The notes under the pieces: generated by a model
Database searches by the model: none
What the model was told of the DNA's origin: nothing
What the model saw: the letters and a program-made list of their open reading frames with translations, nothing else
Assembly: GCA_030848705.1 (NCBI GenBank)
Contig: CM061240.1
Span: forward strand, 19,611,001 to 19,675,000
Direction of reading: 5' to 3'
DNA length: 64,000 nt
Source of the DNA: Heracleum sosnowskyi
Taxonomy: Eukaryota > Streptophyta > Magnoliopsida > Apiales > Apiaceae
Program-made: the position numbers and the translations under genes
Shown: positions 24,501 through 35,589 of the stretch, piece by piece
How positions within the stretch are numbered: the stretch's first letter is position 1
Layout: each line of letters begins with the position of its first letter

Positions 24501-25129
24501 GGTGAAAGAAGAAAAGGGGAAAAACTGATTGCTGGGGTTTTATAAGCCCAGGGGTATTTTAGTAACTTGCTAATTCCAAAATCTGATTTTTAAATAAGAA
24601 AACCCATATAAATGCCTTTCTAAAATTCGAAATAAAATGAAGATAATATCTAAAAATCACAATTTTATTTTTAAAACAAAGAATACGAATTTACAAGCTC
24701 CCCCATATTTTTAAAATAGTTTTATGATCAAATTTGAATTAAATATGAATTTTCAAAGTTTTGATCACATAAATGATATTTAACTCATAAAATCGTTTTT
24801 AAATCCTTAAAGTCAAAAATAAATTCCTCCACTAATTTTAGAAAATACTAGAATATAAACTAAAGGTTGTGAAAAAGATTTCACAATAAAAAGAGTCTCC
24901 GATGATTTTATAAAATTCCCGGAAGGTCAAAAAGAACTAATTTTTAATAAGAAATTCATATAAAATGCATTTAAAAGCATACACAAGTATTTTAATCCAT
25001 ACCATTCACCAAGTAAACATCTAATTATCACATTTCCAAATATCCACCTTTCACACAATACTCACATATCATATAACTCAAATATTATTAAATATTAGTA
25101 TTGTACAAGCGCTTTTCTGAGTCGTTATA
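21579..25129 (-). repeat. 3' LTR of the chromovirus
   Basis: 3551 bp, complete. It ends at the polypurine tract (plus strand CCTTCCCCCCTTA, 25131-25143). It contains a CA-repeat (24330-24375) and GA-rich DNA (24390-24500). Short open frames here, such as 24163-24396, recur in the other LTR and are not genes. Confidence 0.95.
24537..24547 (-). promoter_or_regulatory. TATA box of the chromovirus LTR
   Basis: The minus strand reads GGCTTATAAAA. The same site in the 5' LTR is at about 54498-54508. Transcription would start about 30 bp further down the minus strand, in the GA-rich region. Confidence 0.5.
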
Positions 25130-25170
25130 ACCTTCCCCCCTTAAAAAGATTCTGTCCTCAGAATCTAACC

Positions 25171-28090
25171 TTATGAAAATAGATGCGGATACTTTTCAAG
25201 CATCTCGCTCTCAAGTTCCCAAGTCGATTCTTCAACTTTAGGATTCCTCCACAAAACCTTAACTAGCTTAACAATCTTATTCCTTAATTTCCTATCCATA
25301 TGATCCTGAATCTCTACAGGTTGTTCTACATATGACAAATCAGGTTGAATCTCAAAAGGTTCATATACGATCACTTGATTTGTATCAGGATTAAATCTCT
25401 TAAGCATCGAAATATGAAAAACGTTATGAATGTGCTCCATGTGTGGTGGTAACGCTAACTCATATGCAACTTTTCCAATACGTCTCAGTATCTCAAACGG
25501 TCCTACATATCTCGGGCTAAGTTTCCCTTTCTTGCCAAATCTCGTAACTCCTTTCCATGGCGACACTTTTAGCAACACTTGGTCTCCTTCTTCAAATCTT
25601 ATATCCTTCCTGTCTTGGTCCGCGTACTTCCGTTGTCTGTCTTGTGCCGTAACTAGCCTTTTCCGAATGATTTCAATCTTTTCCTTCGTTTGTTGTACTA
25701 GCTCGGGTCCTAAAACTTTTCGTTCTCCAACTTCTTCCCAATATACAGGAGATCTACATTTCCTTCCATACAAAGCTTCATACGGTGGCATTCCAATACT
25801 CGCGTGATAACTGTTGTTGTACGAAAACTCTACTAACGGCAAATGTTCATCCCAACTTCCTTTAAAATCCAGTGCACAAGCTCTAAGCATGTCTTCAATG
25901 GTTTGAATTGTTCGTTCACTCTGGCCATCAGTTTGTGGATGATAAGCGGTACTCATCTTAAGCTTGGTACCCAGACATTCTTGAAATTGTCTCCAAAATC
26001 GGGAGTTAAACCTTGGATCACGGTCCGACACAATGGTTACTGGAACTCCGTGGCGTGTCACAACTTCCTTCAGATATAACTGTACTAACCTATCCAGTGA
26101 AAATCTTTCATTGATTGGGAGAAAATGTGCAGACTTGGTCAGACGGTCTACAATTACCCATATGGCATCATGATTAGCTTTTGTCCTCGGTAGTCCAACA
26201 ATAAAATCCATGGCAAGATGTTCCCACTTCCATTCCGGAATATCCAATGGCTGCAATAGTCCGCTCGGCTTTTGATGTTCGGCTTTGACTCGTTGACAAG
26301 TATAACACTTACTTATCCATTCGGCAATTTCTCTTTTCATATCCGGCCACCAGAAATGTTCCTTCAAATCTCGATACATTTTCGTGCTACCAGGGTGAAT
26401 TGAGTACTGTGAACTATGAGCTTCCCGCAAGATTTCATTCTTCAATTCTGTCACATTTGGAATCCATATCCTCGTAGAAAATCTCAAAACTCCTTGGTCA
26501 TCCTTTTGGGTGCAGATCTCTTCACCAGTCAATGTGTTCATCTCTTGATTCATAATCTCCTCTTGACATCTTCGTATCTTTTCCAACAATTCCGGCTGAA
26601 ACGTCATAGCATTGAGAACTTCGTTGGTAACTTCCGAATCATAAACTTCTAGTCTCAACTTCTCAAATTCTTGAAGCAATTCTTTAGGTATCATGAACAA
26701 ATTCAATCTCTCCTTTCGACTTAACGCATCTGCCACAACATTCGCTTTTCCTGGGTGATAGTTAATACTACAATCATAGTCCTTAATTAGCTCCAACCAT
26801 CTCCGTTGCCTCATGTTCAATTCCTTCTGAGTGAATATATACTTTAAACTTTTATGATCCGTGTAGATTTCACACTTCTCTCCGTATAGATAATGTCTCC
26901 AAATTTTCAGTGCGAACACAATAGCTGCTAATTCCAAATCGTGAGTTGGGTACTTTCGTTCGTGCGGTTTGAGTTGTCGTGAAGCATACACGATCACTTT
27001 TCCATGTTGCATCAAAACACATCCTAATCCTTTGTGTGAAGCATCACTGTAGATAACGAAATTTCCTTGATCATCTGGTAAGACTAACACTGGTGCAGTC
27101 ACTAATCTTCCTTTCAGCTCTTGGAAACTTTCTTCACATTTCTCAGTCCAAACAAACTTCTCATTCTTCCGAGTCAGTGCAGTTAACGGTGTAGCTATCT
27201 TTGAAAAATCTTGAACAAATCTCCGGTAATATCCAGCTAATCCGAGAAAACTTCTTACTACAGTAGGGGTCCTTGGCCTTTCCCAATTAACCACAGCTTC
27301 AATCTTGGCAGGGTCTACTCTCACTCCTTCTCGACTAATAACGTGACCAAGAAACTGTACTTCCTCCAACCAGAATTCACACTTTGAAAACTTTGCATAT
27401 AACTTTTCCTTCCTTAAGACTTCCAATGAAATCCTTAGATGTTCCGCATGATCTTCCGAAGACTTTGAATATATCAGGATGTCATCAATAAATACAATCA
27501 CAAACTTATCCAAATACGTTCGAAAAACTCGATTCATCAAATCCATAAACACAGCCGGGGCATTAGTTAATCCAAATGGCATCACTAAAAATTCGTAATG
27601 TCCATATCTCGTGCGAAAAGCAGTCTACGAAACGTCTGCAGGTCTGATTTTCAGTTGATGGTATCCAGATCTTAAATCAATCTTTGAAAAAATAGGCTGC
27701 TCCTTTGAGTTGATCAAATAAATCGTCGATTCGCGGTAACGGGTACTTATTCTTTATAGTCAACTGGTTGAGTTCTCGATAATCTATACACAATCTCATA
27801 CTTCCGTCTTTCTTCTTGACAAATAAAACTGGCGCTCCCCACGGCGATATACTAGGCCATATCACTCCTTTATCCAAAAGATCTTGTAGCTGCGTAGCCA
27901 ATTCCTTCATTTCTGCCGGTGCCATTCTGTAAGGTGCCTTTGATACTGGTTCCGTTCCAGGTGCCAAATCAATCGTAAATTCTACTTCTCGATCTGGAGG
28001 TAATCCGGGTAGTTCGTCAGGAAAAACATCAGGGAACTCATTTACAACTGGCATCTCCTCCATCTTCAACACTTGTTTCTCCACATCCAC
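25171..28090 (-). pseudogene. chromovirus pol (RT, RNase H, integrase, chromodomain), broken
   Basis: C-terminal two thirds of the polyprotein. It begins at 28090, next to Copia-B. RT starts around 27900. An extra T near 27695 shifts the frame and a TAG near 27625 follows. From 27585 the frame is open for 804 residues: RT with FIDDILIYS, RNase H with YSDASHKG, the integrase zinc region (HPGSTKMYRDLKEHFWWPDM ... CYTCQRVK), the DDE core, a GPY/F-type module (YVGPFEILRRIGKVAYELALP) and a C-terminal chromodomain-like end (LVKVLWRN ... STWELESEM). In chromoviruses such modules steer integration to marked chromatin. The breaks make this copy non-functional. Confidence 0.93.
28086..28090. repeat. 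TCCAC target duplication of Copia-B (left)
   Basis: TCCAC here and at 37156-37160, directly outside the two LTRs. Confidence 0.9.
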
Positions 28091-29656
28091 TGAAGGAATA
28101 TAAGGATGAGCGGAAGCATGAAATAACATTTTATTTCGTAAAATCCATATATCGCACATATAGAAAACTGTAAAATGATGTGGAATCAAAATCTTACCTT
28201 GAAAAATCGAAGCTTTGAATCGAGATGATCGTTAGCAGTAGCTTCTCAGAGTGTGAAGCCCTCTACCGGTATCCACCAAGAATAATTCTTCGATGAAGCT
28301 TTTTATAAAACTTGAAGCTTTATAAAAATGGAGGTTTTCCTTTTTCTTTTGAGAGAGAGAGAGAGATGAAGAAGAAGGAGAGGCAACTAGGTTTTTCACA
28401 AAAACAAAAGTGTTTCTAACTCATCTCATCTCATCCTTTATATAGGGCTCAAGTAGGGTTAATATATTTAATATATCAATATATATTAATATATAAATCC
28501 CTCACTTTCTCTTATAAAATGTTTAAATAATAATTAAAACTATTTTAATCATTATTATTATTCTCTCTCAAAATACCTTCATCAATAAATTAATCTTTTT
28601 ATGGTGTGACCCTGTAGGTTCAATATTAAGCCGGTAGTAGAAATAAATAATAATAAACTTTTTATTTATTATTTATATGAATTCTAAAATTCATTAAATA
28701 TAATTAACTGATTAATTATATTTATTCTACATCGTGAGTGATGCTTCTCAACATATCGCGACTATCCGGATAATATGAATTCACTGCTTAGAATACCAAG
28801 AACCTGTCAGTGACTAGTTACAGTACAATCAATTCCTTCTACCCTACAATATCCCGATTAAATACAAGGCACGGAACTCGTGTCAAGCCTATCAGATTTA
28901 ATCATATGATTTCTTATTCATAATGCAAAGTTCATATTAATGCAAATTAGAAACTCCTTTCTAATTTCATTCACTCTGGCCAGAGATTCCAGAACTCGCA
29001 TACTAAGAATAACATAGGATATTCACTTCCTATACTGGAAGGGGTAGATCATCTATTGACGTTAACTATCTCCATACACAAATCCCTATGCCCAGAATAG
29101 ACCTAATGGATGTCCTTGAGACTAAGGACTAAACCAAAGCACAGTTCATTATATACAAGATAACTTTAACGATCTCAAGTCTAAGGATACTTGTACAACT
29201 ATCACTCAGTGAACAACTATCGACACGTGAGTAATCTCCATTAGTTGTCCAACTACTCGAGTCATGTTCAGTGAACTTATTCCCTAATAAGCACCTACAT
29301 ACTAGCTATAGTGTCACCACACAAATGCCTATGAGAACAGACATCCTCCTGAAGGGAGCAAGCATAGTATGTACCAATCTTTGCGGATTCACTAACTTCC
29401 GATTAGTTATCCTATGATCAGGAACTGTTTAAGTCTAGAGTTATCATCTTCTAGATCTCACTATTACAATCTCATTATAATTCTAGAAGCTTTACTCTAA
29501 ACTATGGAACATCTTATTTAAAAACACTTTAAATAGATAAAGCCCGTAATAAAAACAAAACAAGTCTTTTATTAATATAAACGAAATCAAATAAGAATAC
29601 AAGAAAGTTCTTCCTAACTCATCATACATGATTGGATTTAGGACAAAACACTTTCA
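28091..29656 (-). repeat. 3' LTR of Copia-B
   Basis: 1566 bp. It has a TATA box CTATATAAAG on the minus strand at 28446-28437 and a GA-rich run near 28350. Near-identical to 35590-37155. Confidence 0.96.
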
Positions 29657-29670
29657 ATCTCCCACTTGCA

Positions 29671-32600
29671 CTAAAGCCAATCACCCTGGTATCTAATACC
29701 CATCTTCTCTTTATGATGATCAAAGTGAATCTGAGACAATGACTTTGTGAGTGGGTCTGCTACGTTGTTATGTGTGTCAACTCTCTCAATCTTGACATCT
29801 CCTCTTTCAATGATTTCCCTAATCAAATGAAAGCGCCGCAAAACATGTTTGGAATTTTTATGAGACCTAGGTTCCTTGGCTTGTGCTATTGCTGCGTTGT
29901 TATCACAATACATCACAATAGGCTCCTCAATGCTAGGAACAACTCCCAACTCAGAAACAAATTTCCTCATCCAAACGGCTTCTTTTGCAGCCTCACTTGC
30001 AGCTATATACTCTGCTTCCGCTGTGGAGTCAGTTGTTGTAGACTGTTTGGAACTCTTCCAACTAATCGCTCCACCATTCAGAGTAAACACGTACCCTGAC
30101 ATGGATGTGCTATCATCACTTTCTGATTGAAAACTAGAGTCAGTATAACCCTCTATTTTCAACTCAGATCCACCAAAAACAAGAAAAATATCCTTAGTCC
30201 TTCGCAAATACTTAAGGATGTTCTTCACTGCTTTCCAGTGGTCTTCACCTGGATTGGACTGATATCTGCTCGTCACACTAATTGAATGAGCAACATCAGG
30301 CCTAGTACATAACATCGCGTACATGATAGATCCTATTGCCGAAGCATAAGGAATCTTACTCATACGCTCCCTTTCTTCAGGTGTCTTAGGAGACATCTTC
30401 TTGGAAAGGGATACTCCATGGCTCATTGGTATGAGACCTCTCTTGGAGTTTTCCATGCTGAACCTTTTAAGCACTTTCTCGATGTATGTACCCTGGGTAA
30501 GACCTATCATTCTTCTAGATCTATCTCTATAGATCTTCATACCGAGAATGTAGGATGCTTCTCCCATGTCCTTCATAGTGAAGTTCTTTGATAGCCACAC
30601 TTTGACTGATTGTAGCATCGGTATATCATTTCCTATAAGAAGTATGTCATCCACATACAATACAAGAAATGTTATCGCGCTCCCATTAACCTTCTTGTAG
30701 ACACATGGTTCATCTATGTTTTTGATAAAACCAAACTCTTTGATTGTCTCATCAAAACGAATGTTCCATCTACGAGAAGCTTGCTTTAACCCATATATGG
30801 TTCGTAGCAACTTACACACTAGGTGTTCATTCCCTTTGGAAACAAAACCCTCTGGCTGTGTCATATACACTTCCTCTTCAAGTTTCCCATTGAGGAAGGC
30901 CGTTTTCACGTCCATTTGCCAGATCTCATAGTCGTAGTAAGCATCAATCGCAAGCAAAATCCGAATTGATTTTAACAGGGCTACAGGCGAAAAAGTTTCA
31001 TCAAAGTCAATCCCTTGCCTTTGTCTGAATCCTTTTGCCACGAGCCTGGCCTTATAGGTCTCCACCTGGCCATCTGCTCCAATCTTTCTCTTGTATACCC
31101 ATTTGCACCCAATAGGCTTCACATCTTTAGGTGCTTCAACCAAAGTCCAAACTTGGTTGGTATACATAGATTCCATTTCGGATTTCATGGCACTCTGCCA
31201 TTTCTCTGAGTCAATACTACTCATAGCCTCATTATAGGTCATAGGGTCGTCATCATCAATGATTGACAACTCATTGTCATTCTCAATGACAAGGCCATAA
31301 TACCTCTCAGGTTGGCGAGACACTCTCTCTGACCTACGAATGGGCTGTTCCACAGAAGGTTGTTCTTTCTGAATAGGTACTTCCTCTTGAACCGTAGTAG
31401 TTTGTGCTTCTTGAACTTCATCAAGTTCAATTTTGCTCCCACTGTTTCCTTCAAGGATAAACTGTTTTTCCAAGAAGGTAGCATGTCTGGAGACAAACAC
31501 CCTATGATCGGTGTAAAAGTAATACCCTAAAGTCTCTTTAGGATATCCCACAAACCTACATTTTACGGATCGAGATTCCAGCTTACCAGGGTCGACTTTC
31601 TTGACATAAGCTGGACATCCCCAAATCTTAACGTGTTTAAGACTCGGTTTCCTTTCTTTCCATATCTCATATGGAGTTTGAGGAACAGATTTGGAAGGCA
31701 CCTTATTCAGTAAATATGCTGAGGTTTCCAATGCATAACCCCAAAGTGATACTGGAAGATCTGCATAGCTCATCATGGATCGAACCATGTCTAACAAAGT
31801 TCGATTTCTCCTTTCAGATACCCCATTCAACTGTGGAGTATATGGAGGAGTCCACTGAGAGACTATACCATTTTCTTTGAGATAATCTAGAAACTCTCCA
31901 CTCAAGTATTCACCACCTCGATCTGATCGAAGAGTTTTAATACTATGTTTGGTTTGTTTCTCCACTTCATTCTTATATTCTTTGAACTTTTCAAAGGCTT
32001 CAGACTTGTGTTTCATCAAATACACATATCCGAATCTAGATCGATCATCTGTGAAAGTAATGAAGTACGAAAATCCACCCATGGCTTGCGTAGACATCGG
32101 TCCACATACATCTGTGTGTACCAATCCTAGCAAATCTGCAGCCCTCTCTCCATGTCCACTAAATGGAGATTTGGTCATTTTACCCAATAGACAAGACTCG
32201 CATGTAGGATATGATTCAAAATCAAAGGGGTCAAGTAACCCTTCCTTATGCAATGTCCGAAGTCTATTTTCACTAATATGACCAAGTCTGCAGTGCCACA
32301 AATAGGTGAGATTTTCATCATCCCTTTTCCTTTTATTAGTACGTTCAATTTGTAGTAAATTATGCTCTACGTCACATACATACAGACCATTATTTAAAAT
32401 ACCACTACCATAAAGAACATTATCTCTAAGAATTGAACATTTATTATTCTGAATAACAAACGAAAATCCAGCCAAGTCTAACATGGGAATAGAAATAATA
32501 TTCCTCACAATCGAGGGAACAAAATAACAATTATTTAAAACAATAGTCTTGCCCGTAGGTATATGTAAATCAAATGATCCTACAGCTTCAGCAGCAACTC

Positions 32601-33594
32601 TTGCTCCATTTCCCATCCGTAGAATCACTTCCTCTTCCTCAAGAGTCCTACTTCTCCTTAGTCCCTGCAACGAATTGCAAATGTGAGAACCACAGGCGGT
32701 ATCTAATACCCAAGTAGAAATTTGATTTAATGACATATTCACTTCAATCATGAACATACCTAAACCAGAAGCGGCAGTCTCACTACCCTTCTTCTTTTTC
32801 AACTCTGCAAGGTAAGCCTTGCAGTTCCTCTTCCAGTGCCCCACCTTGTTACAGTGGAAGCAAACAGCTTTGCTCTTGGGGTCTTCAGCTTTTGGTGGAA
32901 CCGGCTTTTTCTCACCTACTTTCTTCTTCTTGGGAGGGTTCTTCTTCCTTTTCTTAGGATTGGAACCTTCACCAATTAGAAGAACAGAACTCTTCTTAGA
33001 GGGAAAATTCGATTCCGCAGTCTTCAACATGTTGTGGAGTTCAGCCAGGCTGACGTCCAGCTTATTCATGTGAAAGTTCACAACAAACTGCGAAAACGAA
33101 TCTGGGAGCGATTGCAAGACCAAGTCTTGGTTTAGCTCCCCATCCATGACAAAACCAAGTTGTCCAAGACGTTCAATCAAATTGATCATCTTAAGTACAT
33201 GGTCATTCACAGATGTTCCCTCAGACATCCTACAACGGAACAGCTCCTTCGATATCTCATATCGAGCTGTCCTCCCTGCCACATCATACAACTCTTGTAG
33301 ATGTGTTAGGATAGTGTGAGCATCCATATGCTCATGCTGCTTCTGTAGCTCAACGTTCATGGAAGCTAGCATGATACATTGAGCAACATTTGCATCATCT
33401 ATCCACTTACGATACACAACATGTTCATCATCATGTGCATCATCAGCAGGTTCAGTAGGCTTAGGTGAGTTAAGCACATATTCCAGCTTCTCAACCCTGA
33501 GAACAATTTTCAGGTTTCGAAGCCAGTCAGCAAAATTGGGACCAGTCAATTTGTGAGCATCCAGTATGCTCCGGAGTGATAGTGCGGAAGACAT
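29671..33594 (-). CDS. Copia-B gag-pol polyprotein, intact
   Basis: Single ORF of 1307 residues, from ATG at 33594 (MSSALSLRSILDAHKLTGP) to TAG at 29671. The start matches the beginning of the gag domain, 11 codons inside the longest open frame. Gag has one zinc knuckle, CFHCNKVGHWKRNC (about 244-257), after a Lys-rich stretch. The protease motif is LDTACGSHIC, with Ala where Gly is usual. The integrase zinc region is HCRLGHISENRL ... CESCLLGK, with its core around LRSDRGGEYLSG. RT has YVDDILLIGND (near 980) and RNase H has TAEAEYIAASEA. It ends 14 bp before the 3' LTR. It encodes everything for reverse transcription and integration in cytoplasmic particles and the nucleus. There is no stop or frameshift. 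Confidence 0.95.
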   Translation of the reverse strand: MSSALSLRSILDAHKLTGPNFADWLRNLKIVLRVEKLEYVLNSPKPTEPADDAHDDEHVVYRKWIDDANVAQCIMLASMNVELQKQHEHMDAHTILTHLQELYDVAGRTARYEISKELFRCRMSEGTSVNDHVLKMINLIERLGQLGFVMDGELNQDLVLQSLPDSFSQFVVNFHMNKLDVSLAELHNMLKTAESNFPSKKSSVLLIGEGSNPKKRKKNPPKKKKVGEKKPVPPKAEDPKSKAVCFHCNKVGHWKRNCKAYLAELKKKKGSETAASGLGMFMIEVNMSLNQISTWVLDTACGSHICNSLQGLRRSRTLEEEEVILRMGNGARVAAEAVGSFDLHIPTGKTIVLNNCYFVPSIVRNIISIPMLDLAGFSFVIQNNKCSILRDNVLYGSGILNNGLYVCDVEHNLLQIERTNKRKRDDENLTYLWHCRLGHISENRLRTLHKEGLLDPFDFESYPTCESCLLGKMTKSPFSGHGERAADLLGLVHTDVCGPMSTQAMGGFSYFITFTDDRSRFGYVYLMKHKSEAFEKFKEYKNEVEKQTKHSIKTLRSDRGGEYLSGEFLDYLKENGIVSQWTPPYTPQLNGVSERRNRTLLDMVRSMMSYADLPVSLWGYALETSAYLLNKVPSKSVPQTPYEIWKERKPSLKHVKIWGCPAYVKKVDPGKLESRSVKCRFVGYPKETLGYYFYTDHRVFVSRHATFLEKQFILEGNSGSKIELDEVQEAQTTTVQEEVPIQKEQPSVEQPIRRSERVSRQPERYYGLVIENDNELSIIDDDDPMTYNEAMSSIDSEKWQSAMKSEMESMYTNQVWTLVEAPKDVKPIGCKWVYKRKIGADGQVETYKARLVAKGFRQRQGIDFDETFSPVALLKSIRILLAIDAYYDYEIWQMDVKTAFLNGKLEEEVYMTQPEGFVSKGNEHLVCKLLRTIYGLKQASRRWNIRFDETIKEFGFIKNIDEPCVYKKVNGSAITFLVLYVDDILLIGNDIPMLQSVKVWLSKNFTMKDMGEASYILGMKIYRDRSRRMIGLTQGTYIEKVLKRFSMENSKRGLIPMSHGVSLSKKMSPKTPEERERMSKIPYASAIGSIMYAMLCTRPDVAHSISVTSRYQSNPGEDHWKAVKNILKYLRRTKDIFLVFGGSELKIEGYTDSSFQSESDDSTSMSGYVFTLNGGAISWKSSKQSTTTDSTAEAEYIAASEAAKEAVWMRKFVSELGVVPSIEEPIVMYCDNNAAIAQAKEPRSHKNSKHVLRRFHLIREIIERGDVKIERVDTHNNVADPLTKSLSQIHFDHHKEKMGIRYQGDWL

Positions 33595-33776
33595 AATGTA
33601 TATAGTAAATCTGTAAATGATAAACACATAACAACACTTAGCAAATATTCAATTTCATTTTAAAACACTATATGAATCGGGTCTTTATTCATAAGTGGCT
33701 CCCACTAGTTTATCTAATTTATACAACCCCCTAAGTGGAAAAATTAAGCATTCATAATGCTAGTGGGTTTAGGGAT

Positions 33777-34123
33777 CCTACATTCCATCACACAACCTCG
33801 GCTGTGGCACGAAACGCCATGTGATGTTCAGTAGGCAGACAACTCTTGTCAATTACATCTCATGTTATTCCCTAATAAAACTTTAGCCTCTTGAATAATT
33901 GAGTCACGGCTGTAGCACGACAAACTCAATATTCTAAGTCAAGTCTAACCCAACATTTCGTACAATTGAATCAGTCTCCAATAGCCCACGGCTGTGGCAC
34001 GTAACGACCATTAGATTCTAATTCATTGTACACATCTCTATGTAATAGACAAGTATTTCTTATCTCGAAATCAAAGCCCTCGGCTGTAGCACGAAACGAC
34101 AATGATTCAAAAATAAGAACTAC
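33777..34123 (-). repeat. array of four stem-loops with a shared loop sequence
   Basis: The core CGGCTGTRGCACG (plus strand) is invariant at 33799, 33907, 33989 and 34081; the wider loop is close to CGGCTGTRGCACGAAACGAC. Each copy is enclosed by its own complementary arms. Copy 1: CCTAC (33777-33781) and CATCACA (33786-33792) pair with TGTGATG (33820-33826) and GTAGG (33831-33835). Copy 2: GAATAATTGAGT (33893-33904) pairs with ACTCAATATTC (33924-33934), with one bulge. Copy 3: GTACAAT, GAAT (33960-33971) pair with ATTC, ATTGTAC (34021-34031). Copy 4: GTATTTCTTAT (34053-34063) and AATCA (34069-34073) pair with TGATT (34103-34107) and ATAAGAACTAC (34113-34123), with one mismatch. The arm sequences differ between copies while the pairing is kept. 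Confidence 0.85.
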
Positions 34124-34150
34124 TCTCTACCATGTTGGAAGGCTATGACC

Positions 34151-34169
34151 GACACAAGCCCGTTGTGTC
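34151..34169 (-). repeat. 7-bp perfect stem-loop beside the array
   Basis: GACACAA (34151-34157) and TTGTGTC (34163-34169) with a 5-nt loop. It lacks the CGGCTGTRGCACG core. Confidence 0.7.
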
Positions 34170-34823
34170 ATTGGCCAATTACTACTTGATATTATTTAAT
34201 TTTAGAGGGATTATATTATGTTACAACCATAATCATATTACTAGGAGATTCTCTTTTTCTTGAACAAAATACAATTATGATATTTAAATGAAAAATTCCC
34301 AGTGTGTTGGAGGGGTCACATCGGTCCCGCTTAAAACCCAACGGCCTAGACAGAAATTTTCATTTTCAACATCAAAAGAGTATTTCACTCTATGTTTCAT
34401 AAACATAAGAATCTCATGGTTGTACTCATAATATTATTGTTAAGGCAAGAAACGATTCCTATTCTAGATTTTCTAGAGCACGCCTTATATTGATTTAAGT
34501 TCACCTAAATCTATCATCGCATGGTAAATCTAGGCATATATCTCATATATAAAAATAAATAAACAAGTAAGCATGCAAGTAATATCATGTCATACAATGA
34601 TATAATGATGTATGGATTTATTATAGTATTTAAAAGCAATTAAAACAATTAATACATGCTTTAAAACACATCCGGGAATATAAACAGTTCCAAACTTTTA
34701 TATAAAAAATATTTGACCACTCCATTAGATCCGTCTCGGAAAAACGAATCCAACGGTATATTGCACGCCCAAAACGGAGTTACCAAACTCCCAAAAAATC
34801 AAATTTAATGTGGACAGCGGGGC

Positions 34824-34930
34824 TGTAACGCATGACGCTCATGCGTTACAACAATTAAAAGCTATTAATTGTGTAACGCATGACGCCCATGCGTTACAAG
34901 GTCTGTAACGCATTCCCGGAATGCGTTACA
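34824..34930 (-). repeat. three 27-nt near-perfect hairpins
   Basis: Units at 34824-34850, 34872-34898 and 34904-34930. All start TGTAACGCAT and end ATGCGTTACA, with stems of 11-13 bp and loops of 1-5 nt (centres GACGCTC, GACGCCC and TCCCGGA). Between the first two, ACAATTAA (34850-34857) and TTAATTGT (34864-34871) form a further stem. Confidence 0.88.
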
Positions 34931-34936
34931 CCCTTC

Positions 34937-34992
34937 CCAGCGAGTGCGCGCCACGCGCGCGCGGCCAGCAGCAGTTTTTTTTTTTTTTTTTA
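34937..34992. repeat. GC-rich block followed by an 18-nt T run
   Basis: 34937-34974 is almost entirely G/C with CGCGCG steps, in contrast to its AT-rich surroundings. 34975-34992 is a run of T. Both belong to the Copia-B leader. Confidence 0.7.
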
Positions 34993-35572
34993 ATTTATAT
35001 TATTGTAACTCCTCTAGCTTTTATTACACTAAAAAAACACAATTAATAAAAAAAAACATTTTTTTATTTAATGCTAAGTAAGTTACAACATTTCTATGCT
35101 ATAAAGCATTTAAAACACACAAAAACAAAACTGCCTAGCCATTAATGCATTTATTGTTATTATTATTTCATTTTAATATTAATAAATTAATTAACAATTA
35201 ATTAATAAATTAATAAAAAATCAAAATAATATGATTTCTGAAATCAAACAAAAGCAAAAATAAGCAAGTATCTATGGGGTCCTTGTGCAAATTTTAATTC
35301 ATATATTTCAACATGCATAATTATTTTATGAATTTTAATTAAAACAATTTTAAAAAAATTCATATCAAATAATCTACACATCACAAAATTATGAAAAAAA
35401 TACCTAGATGATCCACAACACTTGTAGAACCCAGATCAATGGTCAAAATCTCATGCAAATCATATTTCGAATTAATTCATAATTAAATCTAAATATACTT
35501 GCAAAAATCATAATAAATCCATAGATGCATCAAAAAATCTAAAATTTTCACATGATTCTCTATATGCAACAA

Positions 35573-35588
35573 CCTTGCTCTGATACCA
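35573..35588 (-). promoter_or_regulatory. primer-binding site of Copia-B
   Basis: The minus strand reads TGGTATCAGAGCAAGG, complementary to the 3' end of initiator tRNA-Met, 1 nt inside the 5' LTR. Confidence 0.9.
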
Positions 35589-35589
35589 T

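Larger units (their letters stand above)
33595..35589 (-). promoter_or_regulatory. long structured leader of Copia-B
   Basis: About 2 kb of untranslated leader between PBS and gag. On the element strand it runs from the PBS (35588), through AT-rich DNA, a poly-A run (plus-strand T run 34975-34992), a GC-rich block (34937-34974) and three 27-nt hairpins, to the four-copy stem-loop array that lies about 180-530 nt before the gag ATG. No ORF of note. Such leaders hold packaging and dimerisation signals in related elements; a role here is inferred. Confidence 0.7.

Noticed and set aside
28097..28190. N-terminal extension of the chromovirus RT frame beyond 28090
   Set aside because: The first residues of that open frame come from the inserted Copia-B LTR, not from the chromovirus.
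33777..34123. CRISPR-like array in the Copia-B leader
   Set aside because: Four spaced repeats superficially fit, but this is plant DNA, the repeats are loops inside differing stems, and there are no cas genes.
34975..34992. T run as the tail of a LINE or SINE insertion
   Set aside because: It lies inside the Copia-B leader, with no flanking duplication, RT or promoter boxes next to it.
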